A stretch of 64,000 bases of DNA. Source: Dipylidium caninum (lineage: Eukaryota; Platyhelminthes; Cestoda; Cyclophyllidea; Dipylidiidae). A program made the position numbers and the translations under genes. The notes under the pieces are model-generated. The model did not search any database and was not told the origin of the DNA. It was given only the letters and a program-made list of their open reading frames with translations. Of this stretch, positions 1 to 13,200 are shown in pieces (position 1 is the stretch's first letter; the number at the start of each line of letters is the position of its first letter). Where the stretch lies: NCBI GenBank assembly GCA_017562135.1, contig QEYB01001046.1, positions 4,402,001-4,466,000 of the forward strand, given 5' to 3'.

Positions 1-116
1 GCTCTATTCGTACATCTAACAGGTGGACGAGATGATCAGACAGAAATATCGTATGCTAGTAGATGAAGCGAAAGGATGAGGGACAATACTATAGAAGGCG
101 TAGAGTAAGGACGCAC

Positions 117-1929
117 CCCGTTTCTGTGACAGAAGTGCAAGAGATATCAAGCTCCTCGAGGAGGGGGCAGCTGGTGGCAAGAGCCTGAAGGGTGTTGTCG
201 CCGATGACTGCAAGGCCGCAGAGGTCGAGCACTCGCAGCCGCGGAAGTTGATGTAGCATCTTGATGACACTTTCTTCTCGTGTTAAAGAAGACATGTTCG
301 CCAACACAACTTCCTCCAGGAGAGGACACTCTTTCGCCAACCGCGAGAGAATAGTGTCTGTCACTAATTTCTGCGTGCCTCGGAGGTCCAAAGAGGCCAA
401 AAGTGGTAACTGCAAGATGTCCACATTTGAACGATTAACAATCTTATAGACAAATTCAGTAGCAATTTAAACTTCTTCAACATATTTTAGTAGGAGAAAA
501 ATTCATTCGGTTAGCAGGAAACGATTGGCTGCAGATAGTCAACTAACCTTCGAAACGAGATTTAGTAGTCCATTAGAAGAAAGATGGTGTAAAAAGCCAA
601 ATGCAAGCGCCCGCAAACCATGGCATTCCTCGAGGGTTGTGAAAATCCTCGAGTTCAGATGAAAACAACCAAACAACTCGAGGCGCTCCTAGAATCGTAA
701 AAATGCAAAAAGACACCTGTAAACATGAACCATGTTGCAGAAACTGCGAGAATCCAAAAAAGCAAGTTATACAACAGCCTCTTAACCCACACATTCGATT
801 ACGGTACCTACTGATAATCGATGATACCGTTAGATGTGCAATACTAAGATATCGATGAGTAGCTAGTGAAATTTTTAATGTGCAAACACACTATTGGGAC
901 AATTTTTCCGAATACAAGAAATCTTTTCCGAGATGATGAAGAGATAAACACCCAAAACCACAAATTCGAGCGACTTAATGTTTGTTAAAACCTTTAGATG
1001 GATCATACCAAAGTGTGTTTGTGGTGTCTCACAAGATGTTCGATCGCCAAATTTGAAATGTTTTGGGCTCCATTGAGCAATAAGGTTCTGAGAGCTACAG
1101 AACCCTCCGCGATTGCACGCACGGTTTGATCACAAACGGTATGTGCATAACTGGCATCAATGTGACAGAGATTGGGACAATGCAACGTCGATGCCAGCAA
1201 TGGGTAGTCACCCTGGAAGGCACCCTTGGAACATCCAATGAAGGAGAAGAATTCAAGACTTTTCCCGCACTCCGCGAACAGTTGATCTATACCTGCACGA
1301 CAACAGAATTGAAGTGGCATTGTGAAAATTAATTCGTTTCTTGCTACATAATAGAAACTAAAAACTTGAATGCTATCACTGCAATTAAGAAGTTAGAGTA
1401 GAGAACGCGAAAAACTCATAAAAAGATGTGGAGATTGCCGATTATGTCTTGCCTTTGAAATGATTTGAGCTAAAGGTAATTGAATGGGTTAAGACATTGT
1501 AAAAAAAGGATTTGAATTTCTTTGTTAAAACCTATAATTGTTTTACGAATTGGGACGTTAAAATAGATGTGAGGCGTATCCAATCAACTAAGCTTATTTA
1601 AAATCGGGGATCATGATCGTACCTCTGTGAGTTATGGCATCACCACGACAATATGTCAAGTGGAGCTGCCGTGGCTTTTTCCGCCCAATAGTCGTTAGAG
1701 CGAGGTCAGTGAGATGATGATAGCGATCCAAACGAATGACAAGCCAATTGTTGCGGTTTGCCACAACCGAACTTAATTTGCGGCAGGTTTTTGCTAGAGA
1801 GGCGCGATCCGAGTAGGGCAGAAGCCGCACGATGTGGTACCACAATTCAGTAGGAAGTCGGAGCCAATTCGATTTGTAGATGGAGCCGTCCTCGTATGTC
1901 AAAAGACCATTGTCACTCCGTTCGAGAGA
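117..1929 (-). CDS. F-box / leucine-rich-repeat protein (3' part, runs off the left edge)
   Basis: Substrate-receptor subunit of an SCF ubiquitin ligase, by family. Coding exons are 1929-1623, 1292-1009 and 409-117, joined in frame with phases 1, 0 and 2. The first exon carries an F-box (LPTELWYHIVRLL, then SLAKTCRKLS), which in this family binds Skp1. It is followed by degenerate LRRs such as LTDLALTTI, LRVLDLCGLAVIGDNTLQAL and CPLLEELDIS, typical of FBXL proteins. The last donor (GTGCGT at 111-116) leads to an exon outside the window, so the C-terminus is missing. The F-box exon has no in-frame ATG and begins after an acceptor at 1930-1931, so more N-terminal sequence must be spliced on. 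The only suitably phased donor upstream is at 2058, inside the zinc-finger exon described next. This is why I suspect one fused gene. The substrate cannot be inferred. Confidence 0.8.
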
Positions 1930-2068
1930 CTATAAATGAATCAAGGATCCTTTAGAAATAGGCATCCAAAAGAGACAAATGAAAAACAAAAAGGCTAGAA
2001 AACCTAATAGACCAATTAAAAAAATGGATAAATTCGCAACAAGAGATGTGACAGTTACCAATTGTGAT

Positions 2069-3853
2069 TTAAGGCAATTTTTTAATGACTTTGGAGTTAA
2101 CAGTGATCAACAAAGAACTGACATCGGATGTCCCTGAGGTACCGATGAAAGAGGAGTCGATATTGTTAGATTCTTGATTTGTGATAACTTTAGAGATGTT
2201 GGGTAAAGCATCAAGAAGATTTCGACCGCCACTGCATGAAAAACGGCCTCGTGGTTGCCATTGTCTTGCCATGGGAAGTGAATCATTATCTCTAAAATTG
2301 GAAACAGAAACCAATACAAGCATAAATACCCCGTATGCATTGTCCTCAAATAAGCAGTATTTTAAATCGGATTAAATTGTATTCCCGTGAAATAGTTAGT
2401 AGCCTGCGGTTAAGACTCAAATTGGTGTAACAAAAAGTCGATATAAGTGCAGATTCTGTAATACTAAAAGTCGTCACTTTTATATTCTACTACTTCGCAT
2501 AACAATATTAGACCTTAATTTTAGGTCAATTGTGAGTGTTAAAGATTGAGACTGAAACATCAAGCACTTTCCAACATGCTAGTAACAGATTTCAAGAAGA
2601 ATATGCACGATTTATATTTCAACCGTTCTCAGATAATATTTAAAAATAGGCTACAGAAAACAGAAAGTGAATTACGGCTTACTTGAGTATTGTCGCTAAA
2701 TAGTGAAATATTTCTGCCACTTTGAAAAAGCCTGAAATCAGTTCCTCTAAAGTAAAGTTGTATATTAAGAATTATAACGATGTCGTAGTAAATGACCGAA
2801 TAACGAGACACAGGTTATAAAACAGCTTCAATTTAAAAAATACTATGGTCACGGAAAATTCTGACAAAAATGTTTAGAAAATTTTCAAGAAACCTACTGT
2901 TTTTCAAAAAATCGTTGTCTCGTCGGAGGGAAAATTTTCTCGGAGTAATTTCGCCCAACCCGTTTACTCAGTCCTTTGTTACGACAATTGCGAGCTTGTC
3001 CTTGGGTTTGTCCTAATTTTTCGCAAAAATTTTGCATATTATGCCGATGGGAACTACGTCGGTCACCATTCTGACGAGGACCTAATAATTCACCACAAGT
3101 TCGTGAGGTGGTACTACAGTTCATCAACAGTCGTGAAAGTTGACCAACACTTTGATTAAGGAAATGAGCATTGAGGGGATAGGCGGAGGGAGGATTCGTG
3201 TTCCGACAAGGCACGAGTATTTGAGAGTTCAAGGTTGGGAAACAGGAATGATCCGATCGAACTGTTTCTTCACTTCCCGAATCCAAAATAACCGATAAAG
3301 GATCATTGAAGTTTCGCCAGAGAGGATTCTGAAAGTGTTGATTACTTTCTAAAACGTCATCACACGGACCGTATACATATCGATGTCGCGAATACCGTAG
3401 AAGCTTTGCTGGAATAAAATGATCAGTTCGAATATACTTTAAAGGATAATTCGGGATTTCTCCAGGTCCATTTGTGGAAAGTTCTAATTGCGGCCTGAAA
3501 GGTAAGTAACTTTCATTGACGCAGAGCGAATCGGACTCATCCTGCACCGAAGCATATGCCATTGGCTTCCGACTTAATGGAACCTCCTGATCCAAAAAAT
3601 AAGGAGAGGCTTTACCGATTTGAGCCAAAGCCCGTTGGCCTTCGATGCCGTTGCATGGTGAAAGTGAAGTAGTGCAGCTAATGGGCTGTAAATTTTGAGG
3701 GTCGTAAAAGTGATGCGAAACGTTATTATAAGGACCGTCTATCAACAAGCACCCACAAACAGTACACCAATTTAAAAGAGAAAAATTTGGACGTCTGCAA
3801 CCAGGGCAGACAGAAAGCACCGTCGTACCTAAATCACAAAAACCAAATTCCAT
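2069..3853 (-). CDS. RanBP2-type zinc-finger protein, two exons
   Basis: Exons 3853-2898 and 2291-2069 are joined by a GTAGGT donor and a strong pyrimidine-rich acceptor (phase 2), giving about 391 residues as read. Residues 16-33 show C-x2-C-x3-N-x6-C-x2-C, the exact spacing of a RanBP2-type zinc finger including its Asn; the usual preceding Trp is absent. This finger class binds ubiquitin or single-stranded RNA; which applies here cannot be told. The remainder is low-complexity, rich in Ser, Asn and Arg, with no second domain I recognise. The start ATG at 3853 is preceded by a GTG codon. The frame stops at 2069 just after a run of six A; with five A it would run through a donor at 2058 into the F-box exon. 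The two entries are therefore probably one gene. Confidence 0.65.
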
Positions 3854-6379
3854 CACTTGACACCATAAAAAACGAAAGGCCCAGGTGATAAAAATTCGGT
3901 CAATCTATTAGCGCGGAAATCGTAACTATTATGTTTGCATAAAATTCGCACGAAATTTTGTGAAAAAAGCAGATCAAGAGCCCAATTTGTAAGCGGAAGC
4001 CTAATGACAAAAACGAAGGCAATCCCCAAACAAAGGGAAGAAGAGCCAATCCACTACTTGCTGTTCTGGTCTATTTGACAGGACTAAGCTATTAAAACAA
4101 TGTTGAAAATCGTGAGTATATAATGATGTCAGCATTTTTTAAGATAAAATATGGCCGAATGTAGGCAAAACTCACTTTTCTCTAGCACTATACTTTTGGA
4201 CTACAAATCACGTCGGCTAGCTATAGTCGTGGCCTGCTTCAACTAGACCGTGCAGGGTATGGGTCCTGTGACAAGGGCTGGGCCTCTCGGAAACTGGTCC
4301 GCTATTGCACGCTCCAAAAAATTCGAAACGCATTAGAGCACTACTAAGTTATCCCCACTGTATCGACTTCGCAACTCTAAAGATATCTCATAAGATTTTG
4401 TTTTCCGATGCAGCTCATCTGTTCCCAGTTGAGAAGAGACGCGATATCGACGCCAGTATTTCAGTGAGGACAAATTTAGTGATTACCTATTTTGACCTGT
4501 GGGTCAGTGCGTAGGTTTCCAAGTCTTCACTTGAATAACCGTTTTTTTAGTAGAAAAAAAATGCGAGTTATTATTACACAGAAACGCAATAACGGACATC
4601 TGATCTTGAGAACAAGAATCAGCGGAATTATGATCAAGCAATCCTTTGAGTTCAATATCGGAGAATGTTCTTTAATTGTTAGGATTTGTTATTCACTTAC
4701 CTTTTATGCAAAATAATGACCGCCTATGTAGTTTCTCAGTCTTGCCAGCGCGCACAGAAGGTAGAGTTAAAAGACTTCGATCCTCCATTTATCATGCTGC
4801 CCATTTGGCATGTGACTTCGCCTTCTTAACTAATAATATAACATTCTGTGGTAATGTCTATGGGGTTTGCAATCATCGACTTTCGCTGTGGCAGTTTATT
4901 CTGTCGCCAAATTACAAAACATTGTCTTGCGTTACCTAGAGGAGAATAGTGAGTTTTGGTAGAATTTACAATTAGTTACTCGCTATAAGAAGTTTAATTA
5001 CTGAAAAAATCAACCATTGTCATCTTGGAGGAGGGACGGCAGACCTCGTAACTTGAGGACACAAATCCTATACCAATTGGGATTGAAAAATACTATCCGA
5101 TTCTAGTGGAAATGTTGAAAACGGTACTAAGGATATCCTTGTGCGTCTGGCGTCCCTTGTCTTCCCTTAAGTCAACTCGTGAGAAGATTGTAGGAGGCTC
5201 ACGATTAACGCATGGTAGGACTGAAAGAATGGGCCCCTATTAGAAGTTTTTATAGTCCAAAAGCTAATAATTAATTCTTCCCAGCTGTCGATAAATTTTG
5301 TCTACACGAATACAAATATTCTGCTGTACTGGTCGGTTATTTACACTGGAGTCTCCTTAAGTCTTCCAGCAGGATCCTAGGCCAACGAGTTATTCACAGG
5401 GCCTTTGTGGTAGCATTGAATCATTGCCAGTGTCTTCCCGAATAAATTCGGCTCTTATTCGTCGCGAAAAGTTATGGAGTCGCAAGTCAACACAAATTTT
5501 GGAGACCAAAGCGACTGCTTTGGAGGACATCATTTAACGATATACCGTTTGCATCATTTACCTTGCTGGGAGTTATTTATTTTTAATTAAGTCTTTTGTT
5601 CATTCTATAGATTTGTTACAGGAGAATTCGCTTTATGAATATGGATCCCTGCACTTTTACATCAAGAAGGCCTCATGACTAGCATTGTTCGCAAAGACTG
5701 CTTTCGGGGCTCAGAACAATGATCGACTTCTGTGCCGAGAATTATGCAAAAAGAGGGATAGAAGCGTTCCCCAGGCCTCTGCTGACTTCGTGATAAGCGC
5801 GTCTGATAACTATGCGGCTTAGCAGCCACGGCAAATAGCGACGGACCAAGTTAATGCCTCTTGTGGCGCGTAATCACTGAAACCCAACTTGCCCGGCCAC
5901 CGGGCTAACGTGTAAATTTCAATTAATGTCAAATGAATGAGCGTATAACAGACGAAATATGCATGGTCATTTGTACTCAACTCTCATTAAAATTTGACTT
6001 GACAAGAGGTAAACGAGGAACAATTGCGTTAGAAACGCACGTGCCAAAAAGAGCAAAAGATCATTTCGAATAAATTAGCTTATATTGAAGATTCTGCAGG
6101 TCAGTAAAGCGTTGGCAATGAATTATTGAAAAAGCAAAGAGTAGAACTTTCAAAGCAGGATTTCGAAGTAACTCGTGGTAGTTAACCTAAGGAAGTGAAG
6201 GAAACAAACAAGCGAATCGGAGAGAAAGCAGTTTCACAGAAGAGAAATTTAACGGTTCAGATGATTAAAAATTTGTGGAAATATTTAAAACTTATGACGG
6301 AAGCCTCGTCGTTGCACATAGATGAGGCATAGGCGTGTGTGGAGGTAGTGTCGACGGTTGTTACCGCACTTGCCACAAG
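3854..6379. other. Intergenic, no gene seen
   Basis: About 2.5 kb between the zinc-finger gene start and the filamin stop. Short open frames occur at 4305-4939 but lack domains, splice signals or coding character. It should contain the promoter of the zinc-finger gene (near 3860-4200) and the filamin 3' UTR. A small perfect hairpin, GCCCGG-CCA-CCGGGC, lies near 5892-5906. I see no tRNA or transposon. Confidence 0.5.
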
Positions 6380-7264
6380 TTATTGAGAGACCTCGACTCG
6401 GAATGGGCTTCCCGGGATATGTTGTTCGCCCCACATTATTGAAAGCCAGTACTGACCAACATCTTCTACTCTGTACGTTACTGAAAAGCGATTATTTCCG
6501 GTGTGTACGATCTCAAAACGCTCACATGGATGAGCTGGGCCCATCATGCCTGCCAAGAGCATCGCATTTCCTAAAACAAATAAAATTCACTGTTGGAGCA
6601 GGAAGCGACGTCTCCCTTCGTGTCTTATTTAAAATCTATTTGCCGAGTGAACAAACCCGCTTTGCTGGCATCAACGAAGAATTGATTGGCCTTTCCAATG
6701 AAACCGCGTTTGAGACCGAGGCCAGAACAGCTGACATTTTGTGCTATTCCTTTGGTTATGACGCTTGTCGCCTCGTATGTACGACTGCTCATTGTCTTCC
6801 TGGCGGTGTCAAGTATGATAGTCGATGGCTCGATGTTGCCTTGCAGCATCATGTCGCCCATGGGGGATCCAGTAATGCGGGCCTGAAAAGGCATGCAATA
6901 TGCCAATTATCAACGCTCGGGAGGGAGATTAGAATGAATTCAAAGTCACCCAGGCCCGAGTAGGTGTTTGTATGCATTTTAAGTCAGATGGTAGGATATC
7001 TTCACACCTTTATGTCGAGGGCACAAAAAGAGGGGAATCTGTGTAGGCAGCCACTTACGGTGAAGGGTGAACCGACGATGTCGAAGTTGCCTCCGTACTT
7101 AATGCTTATATTGTAATCTCCTGGCAAAGTGGGGATGTAGGAAAACTCGTAGCCGTCGGGCCTTTCTTCACAGGTAATCTGGACCTTTGAGGGTCCATCG
7201 ACCACGACACTCAGCAATCCTTTTCCTGCATTTGCAGTGTTCACGAAAAATTTGTTCTTGATGC
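6380..7264 (-). other. Filamin C-terminal repeat, hinge 2 and dimerisation repeat
   Basis: Exons 7264-7059, 6882-6657 and 6570-6380 encode the end of the penultimate repeat ([20 protein letters not shown], then GSPFT). A hinge of about 40 residues follows (ARITGSP to IAQNVS), then the final repeat (GLGLKRGF to [17 protein letters not shown], stop TAA at 6380). This is the vertebrate repeat 23-hinge 2-repeat 24 order; the last repeat mediates dimerisation and supports the gene being full length at its 3' end. Confidence 0.92.
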
Positions 7265-10200
7265 CTTAACAGTGAAACGAACATGGAGTATGGCACACCT
7301 TTCGGCAACATAAAAATAAATTTGCGACATTGAGAATTCTGTGAGGCAATAATCAGAAATACATTTGAGAGCTTGCATTAGCATAACTGTACTGTTGGAA
7401 GTTTCGCTGAGATATTTACAAGTTGTATTTATCTCGTTGAGCGCAAATGGAGGATGAAGAAAGGTACTATAAAGAGTTTCAAAGGGGCAAAGTTACCAAC
7501 AGCTCCGTAGGTAAGGCCATCACCCGTGGCATAGACGGTACTTGGATCCGCCATATTATCGCCAACGACAATATGGAAGGGTGAGCCGTCTATCTCCTTA
7601 GCGTGAGGCGCGCGTTCGGCCAGGTGGGCTTCACTCTCAGGCACGAGGAAGACTCGGACGAAGTGGGTGCCGCTCTCATGGGGCACGAAACGAACAACGT
7701 GTTGGTCGCCGTCCAACTTGCACACCGTTGCCCTCTCAACCTTTTTCGATGGGGACTCTACCGTGGCCTCCAGTACGTGATCAGCATTCAGGCAGCGCAC
7801 TGTGAAAGCGACTGGACCACAAAGCTGAAAGGAGAGGGCAGATGAGGCAACGCTGCGCATTATGGATGTCCGACTGTCTTGCCTGCCCCGTGGTGCAAAC
7901 GGAGGTTTCAGCCAGCATACCTACCTCCCTGGTTTGGTACTCGCGGCTGACTTGATCGTGGGTGGCGTACTGGATGGGCACTTCATAGGCTTCACTACGA
8001 CCGCCCTCCTTGGGATCGGGTACGAATATGCGGAAGGGTGAGAAGGGGATGTGTTCATCAGAGAACTTAATGGAGCATAGGTACTCCCCTGGCCGTCGAA
8101 CCTTGTAGTAGACCGAGCAAGAGCCGTCCTGGTGGTCCTGTATAACAGGTAAAAAGCATGTAACAAGGGGGGGGGGAGTCGCAATACAGTGAAACGTTAC
8201 CTCAACTATTGACCAGGCCTTCGACTGTTTCCCGCTGACTTTTCCTACTTTTGTTAATGTTAAAACACAATCTGGTCCCATACACTGAGCCCTACACTAC
8301 GAAGGACGGTCGTATGACGCCTGATGAGAAAAAGCATGTTGTAGGTGAAGTTGTGAGGACAGAGGTTATGTTCAAAAGAAATTCGGTGCTATTACTTTTC
8401 CACCATAAGCTTGAGCGTCTGACCTACGCAAGACGAGTTAAAAAAAAAAACTTTTTCCGTGTAAAAACTTGCCTTGAAGGAAATTTCTGCTTTGCTTGGT
8501 CCCTCTATGGCAATCGACAGACCGCCAGCGCCAGCCTCATGAGTGTAAATTGAAAATTCATTCACTTCATTCACCTCAGCATACTCAAGACCGCGGCCGG
8601 ACACACGAACCTTACTCGGTCCACCTTCAGCTGGTTGTCCGACTGTGAACTGGAACGGACTGCCTGCAGGAAACCAAGCACATACACGTGAAATGGTGTG
8701 GTTGGCCTTCAAAACTAAAAATTTCGCCTTACATGACAGAGGCTACATGTGGGCGAAGGGAGGAGTCAGCATTAGGATATATATGTTCTTTCTCTAATAA
8801 CACTTTGGACTATTTCGAAAGCAATGCATGATCATGACAGAAAATTCAAATGAAAAATTTTCACCTTCGGGTGGGCGGTAATGAAGCACCTTTTGCTCCA
8901 TGAAGTCAGCATAAAAACATACCGGCAATGTGGACGCCGCGGTTAAATACGTTGACGGTGTGAATGCCTCGCTCCTGCGGGACGAATCGAAGGGTGATTT
9001 TTTCGTCGTCGATCGGGACGATGTCACAAGGAATGCGTTTACCCGAAGGAGAATACACATCGACCGAGATCTCGCGGATATCACCTAAAAAACACCAACG
9101 AATTCTTCCGGTTTTATACCACCCAAATTAATCGAAACAAAATCACGTGGAATCTTCATTCGAATATCAGAAAAAGTGGGGCTTCTCAGTAAAAGGCGAA
9201 TGCACCAACGACTATAAAAGGTTGTTCGGTGTGGCACGGAGGAACAGTGCATAGAGGCATGTATAGGCTGAGCGGAACTGCTGTGTCAACACTGAAGGAA
9301 ATGCGCACGTGAAGTAGGAGGTACCTGAGTCTGCCTGACTACTTAAAGGCTGGCGTCTAGGTGGTGTATGTAAGAAAATTAGGGCGAAGTAGGGGAACCT
9401 TTAAAATAATGAATCTGCCACTTCGTTGGTTAGTGGATATACATTCGAGACTCAAGGACAAAAGGTCCAAGCATACCGTGTGAGCGGGTATACGCAGCCG
9501 GAAAAGTAGGTGAACAAGTAGCAGGGGAGAAATAATTGACCTTTTCATGATCACCTTTTGGTACTTGTGGCAATTGGGAGGGCAGCAAGCGGGAGAAGGC
9601 AGGTGGTGGATGACAGACGTACCGGGAATACGAGTAGTGAGTGCACACTCGCTGCCGACCTGGGTGGCTTCGAAGGCCTGGCGAGTGCGCACGATGCGCT
9701 GGACCATGCGCTGCGAGGCCTCGCCGCCCACCTGCACGGTGAAGGGGCTGCCGGGCACGTGCTGGTCGGCGTAGCGCACGTTCACCAAGTAAGTGCCCGG
9801 TTCCGTCGGACAGTAGGCCACTGTACAGGTCCCGTCGCTGTTGTCTGTGCACTCTATTTCTGCCTTGCTCGGTCCCTCTATCGACAAACTCAATGTCGCA
9901 TAGCCTGGGGAGAGAGAATTAGGCCTCAGCACTGAGATGCACTAACCTCTAGGACTTAAAATCATTCCCGTAAGTGGAGGTTGAGGAGGGCGATGGCGCA
10001 AGAGGCATAGTGAGCATGGTTGAGCGGTTGAGCGGTAGCATAAAGTAACAAACCAACCCATTATAGTATATAAACGTAAACAATTGAAGATTCACTTGGC
10101 CAAGCTCTGTTTTCATACCTCTCAACCAGGCGATGTGGAGACACCATTAGACAATGCTAGAAAACTCTACCTGCATTTTTGCTATCCACGAGAAATTCGT

Positions 10201-13200
10201 TGCGTTGGTTTGCCATTGGCTGAACCCCTTCGGGCCAGATGACCCGAACGCGGGTGGGATCGCCGACGTCTTCGTTTGACACGTTGACTTTGAACGGGCT
10301 TTTCGGAATGTGCTTCCCTGCCTTGAAGACGTTCACCAAATGTTCGCCGTTCTCCTTTGGCGTAAATGAAATACCTTAAGGGGAAAAGTAAGGAGATTAC
10401 AAAAATCAAGGTGAAGGGGAATAGTAAGACGACTCGGGTGCAGCGTAACATTTTACTCTGTGAGCAGTAGTTGCACAAGCACAGTGTCTTTTGACACGTC
10501 GCTCTTCGTCTCTTTCGTGGTCCCATGCGTTAAATGGTGACGTAAACAATCAGGCATGTCAGTGGGTCCCAGTATCCAGGAGCCAAGTTAGTGGAACCTC
10601 TGGCGCCCCACCTTAATGTAACTGTGTAATTCACTGCAAGTCCACGTTATCAACCTATGACGCAGACATTAATCAGCGCATATGCACACAATGGCAGTGA
10701 GGACATGGTGAAAACGAAATGAAGTATGGAGGGAATATAGTTCTGGCGCACCCATCCGGTTGTTTGGCAGCTTCTTCAACACGCAAGGCTCCTCGTGGCC
10801 GGAGGGGCTGGTCACGGTGGCGGTTAGGAGGGAGATGTCATCTATCGCAGCGTCAACTGAGACGCAACTCATGGAGCTCATGTTCATCTGCGTCCGTTTC
10901 TTTGCCTCGCCTAGATGGCCAGAGAAAACGGTCAAAAGAAAGAGTGGTGCGAATGAGCTGAGATAATTCTATAATTAATGGCAGGATGTATGACAAAGGG
11001 CTGACCAGTAATCTTCGCCACGTAAGGAGACCCGGAGATGGGTTTGTCCATAAATTTCAGGTTAATTGTATATTCTCCCGGGACCATTGGGTAATAAGTA
11101 ACACGACAATTTCCATCGTCAGTTTCGGTGCAGGATATTTCCACTTTGGAGGGACCCTCCACGGAAACCGACAGTCCCCCTAATAAAAAGGGCCAGTAAG
11201 TTTTCAACATGAGGGTGCTGCTTTATTTTCTTTAAGCAAATCATGCTTCATTTAAGCCCGGTGATGGGAGTCGACACGGCAAAGAGAACTCGTCTGCTGT
11301 GATAGGCAAGAGGTGTGATCTTAGTGGGTGTTTCATTCAAGTGGAAATTACTCTGACCTAAGCGATTTTTCATGCAAAATTATGTATTCAGTTAGGAAGC
11401 CAGTCTCGATCTGTCAGCATGCGGCGTCACTTACGGGGCTCTTCGGTACTCGTAGCTACCGGCAAAGTGATCAACACAAGACGTGAGTAAACATCACCAC
11501 GCAGAGGCTAACACGTCGCACCATAAAAGGCAACAGACTGTGACTTCAGACTACCACTTGCAGCCAACTTGTGTGTCAACGGAAAGAAGACCTCTGCAAA
11601 AGGTCATAATTTAAAGGTGACAAAGGTGTTCCAGCATACCAGCACTGGCATTCTTCATATCAACTGTGAATTCGGCCGGCTGGCCAGTCACACCATGACT
11701 GAGACCAGGCCCATATGCGGTCACATTACCGCTGGCAGCATTGTCCACGAAGAACTTGTAGGGGCTCCCCTTTAGGGGCATTCGTAGGTCGGAGCCGCTG
11801 GCCGCTGTTGTCACGTGTAATTCGTGCATCCCACGCTCCTTGGGATGGTACTTGACCGTTACCATGCCGTCTTTGTCCTCTTTTGTCTCAACAGGGTCCT
11901 GGACACCCGAGGGCCTTACAACGACAGCTGAAGGGAAGAAGCGGTACTCTGTCTGAAAATCGTCAGCCCGCCCTCATTCTAACGACCGAGGTTTTATGCA
12001 CACCTCAAACAAATGGTTCACTCCCCTTAGGCTAGTAAGTACACTTTTGTAGTATCCTTTTGAAAATGGTAACATTTGGAATAAACTCAGATTGCCTAAG
12101 ACAGATCTTTGACAAAACAAGATTCCACTTGATTAGGGGGAAATTCTGCTGCTGACTATGCGACATACCTTGAAGTGAGTGATCTTCTTTTCCAGATACG
12201 ACCAAACGAAAATCGACTGGGGTGTAATGAGCCTCGATTGGAGTCTGAAATGCAGACGAGGCGATAACTCTCCAATTACAATAGCGTTTGTTCAAGTAAA
12301 TACGCAAAGACGGTTTATGACTAACCGCTTCCACTTCCAGTTGGTCCACCGCGACAGCCTAAAGCAACGGGTAGGGCGGAAGCCACAGTCAGATGAAGGT
12401 GAGACACACGGTCTACCGATGTGAAGGTTAAACGGACTTACCTCTTGGGTGTATTTTCCGCTAGGGATGGGCAGACCACCATATCTGAGCTCAACTTGCA
12501 CCGGGCCAATTTCCTTGGGAATGAAGTAGGCTGTCGCAGTGCCGTCCTCGTTGGCCTCGACTTCCACGGGCAGGTCTGTGGTCTTTCCACCCGACACCTG
12601 TGTGGCGCGACACATGAGGTTGCCTGGACCGGCCTTGCTGGTGTCCACCGTCACACTCGTCTCATCTCCCACAGCAATGCGCGGCTTCACGTCGCCTAGC
12701 ATTGCGAAACCAGTAAGCACGCAGCCCAGTCAAGTCAAGTCAAGTAGCGTTCGGCCATTGCCGACTTAGGAAATCGTCAAGCCATCGCTGTACTCGACAG
12801 CGCTGCTTCGCAAATGTCCTCCACTGGATGTAAGTAGAGGAATTCAATTATGCTTAACATTTTACTTAGAATTAAACGCGTTGTTTGCGCAAGAAGAAGT
12901 CATAAGTAAGCAATAAAATTGACTTGCTGCAATTACGCAGACCGGAAATACTGAAGGCTGTTTAGAGAAAACATGACTGAGCCTAAGCAAGCCTAACGTG
13001 GTTAATTAGATGTTCTTGTTGGAAGTGGACTGGCAAGAAGAGAGTAATCTCGAGGAGGACGAAGAGTGAGGTAGATGCGGTCCGAGGGGAGAGAGAGAGA
13101 GAGAGAGGCGAGGCAAATGCTCAACATCGAGTGGAGTGGTCTGCTGTTGCGTGTAACGCGTGCCGACGATTGCACAGAACGAGTGGTTGAAAACTCCACC

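Noticed and set aside
1018..1046. About 20 bp shared (GTGGTGTCTCACnAGATGTT) between 1018-1040 and 60543-60565
   Set aside because: One copy lies within an F-box/LRR coding exon and the similarity does not extend, so it is probably chance rather than a dispersed repeat.
4201..4320. GC-rich segment resembling a structured RNA
   Set aside because: I tried to fold it as a tRNA or small RNA and found no cloverleaf or conserved T-loop sequence.
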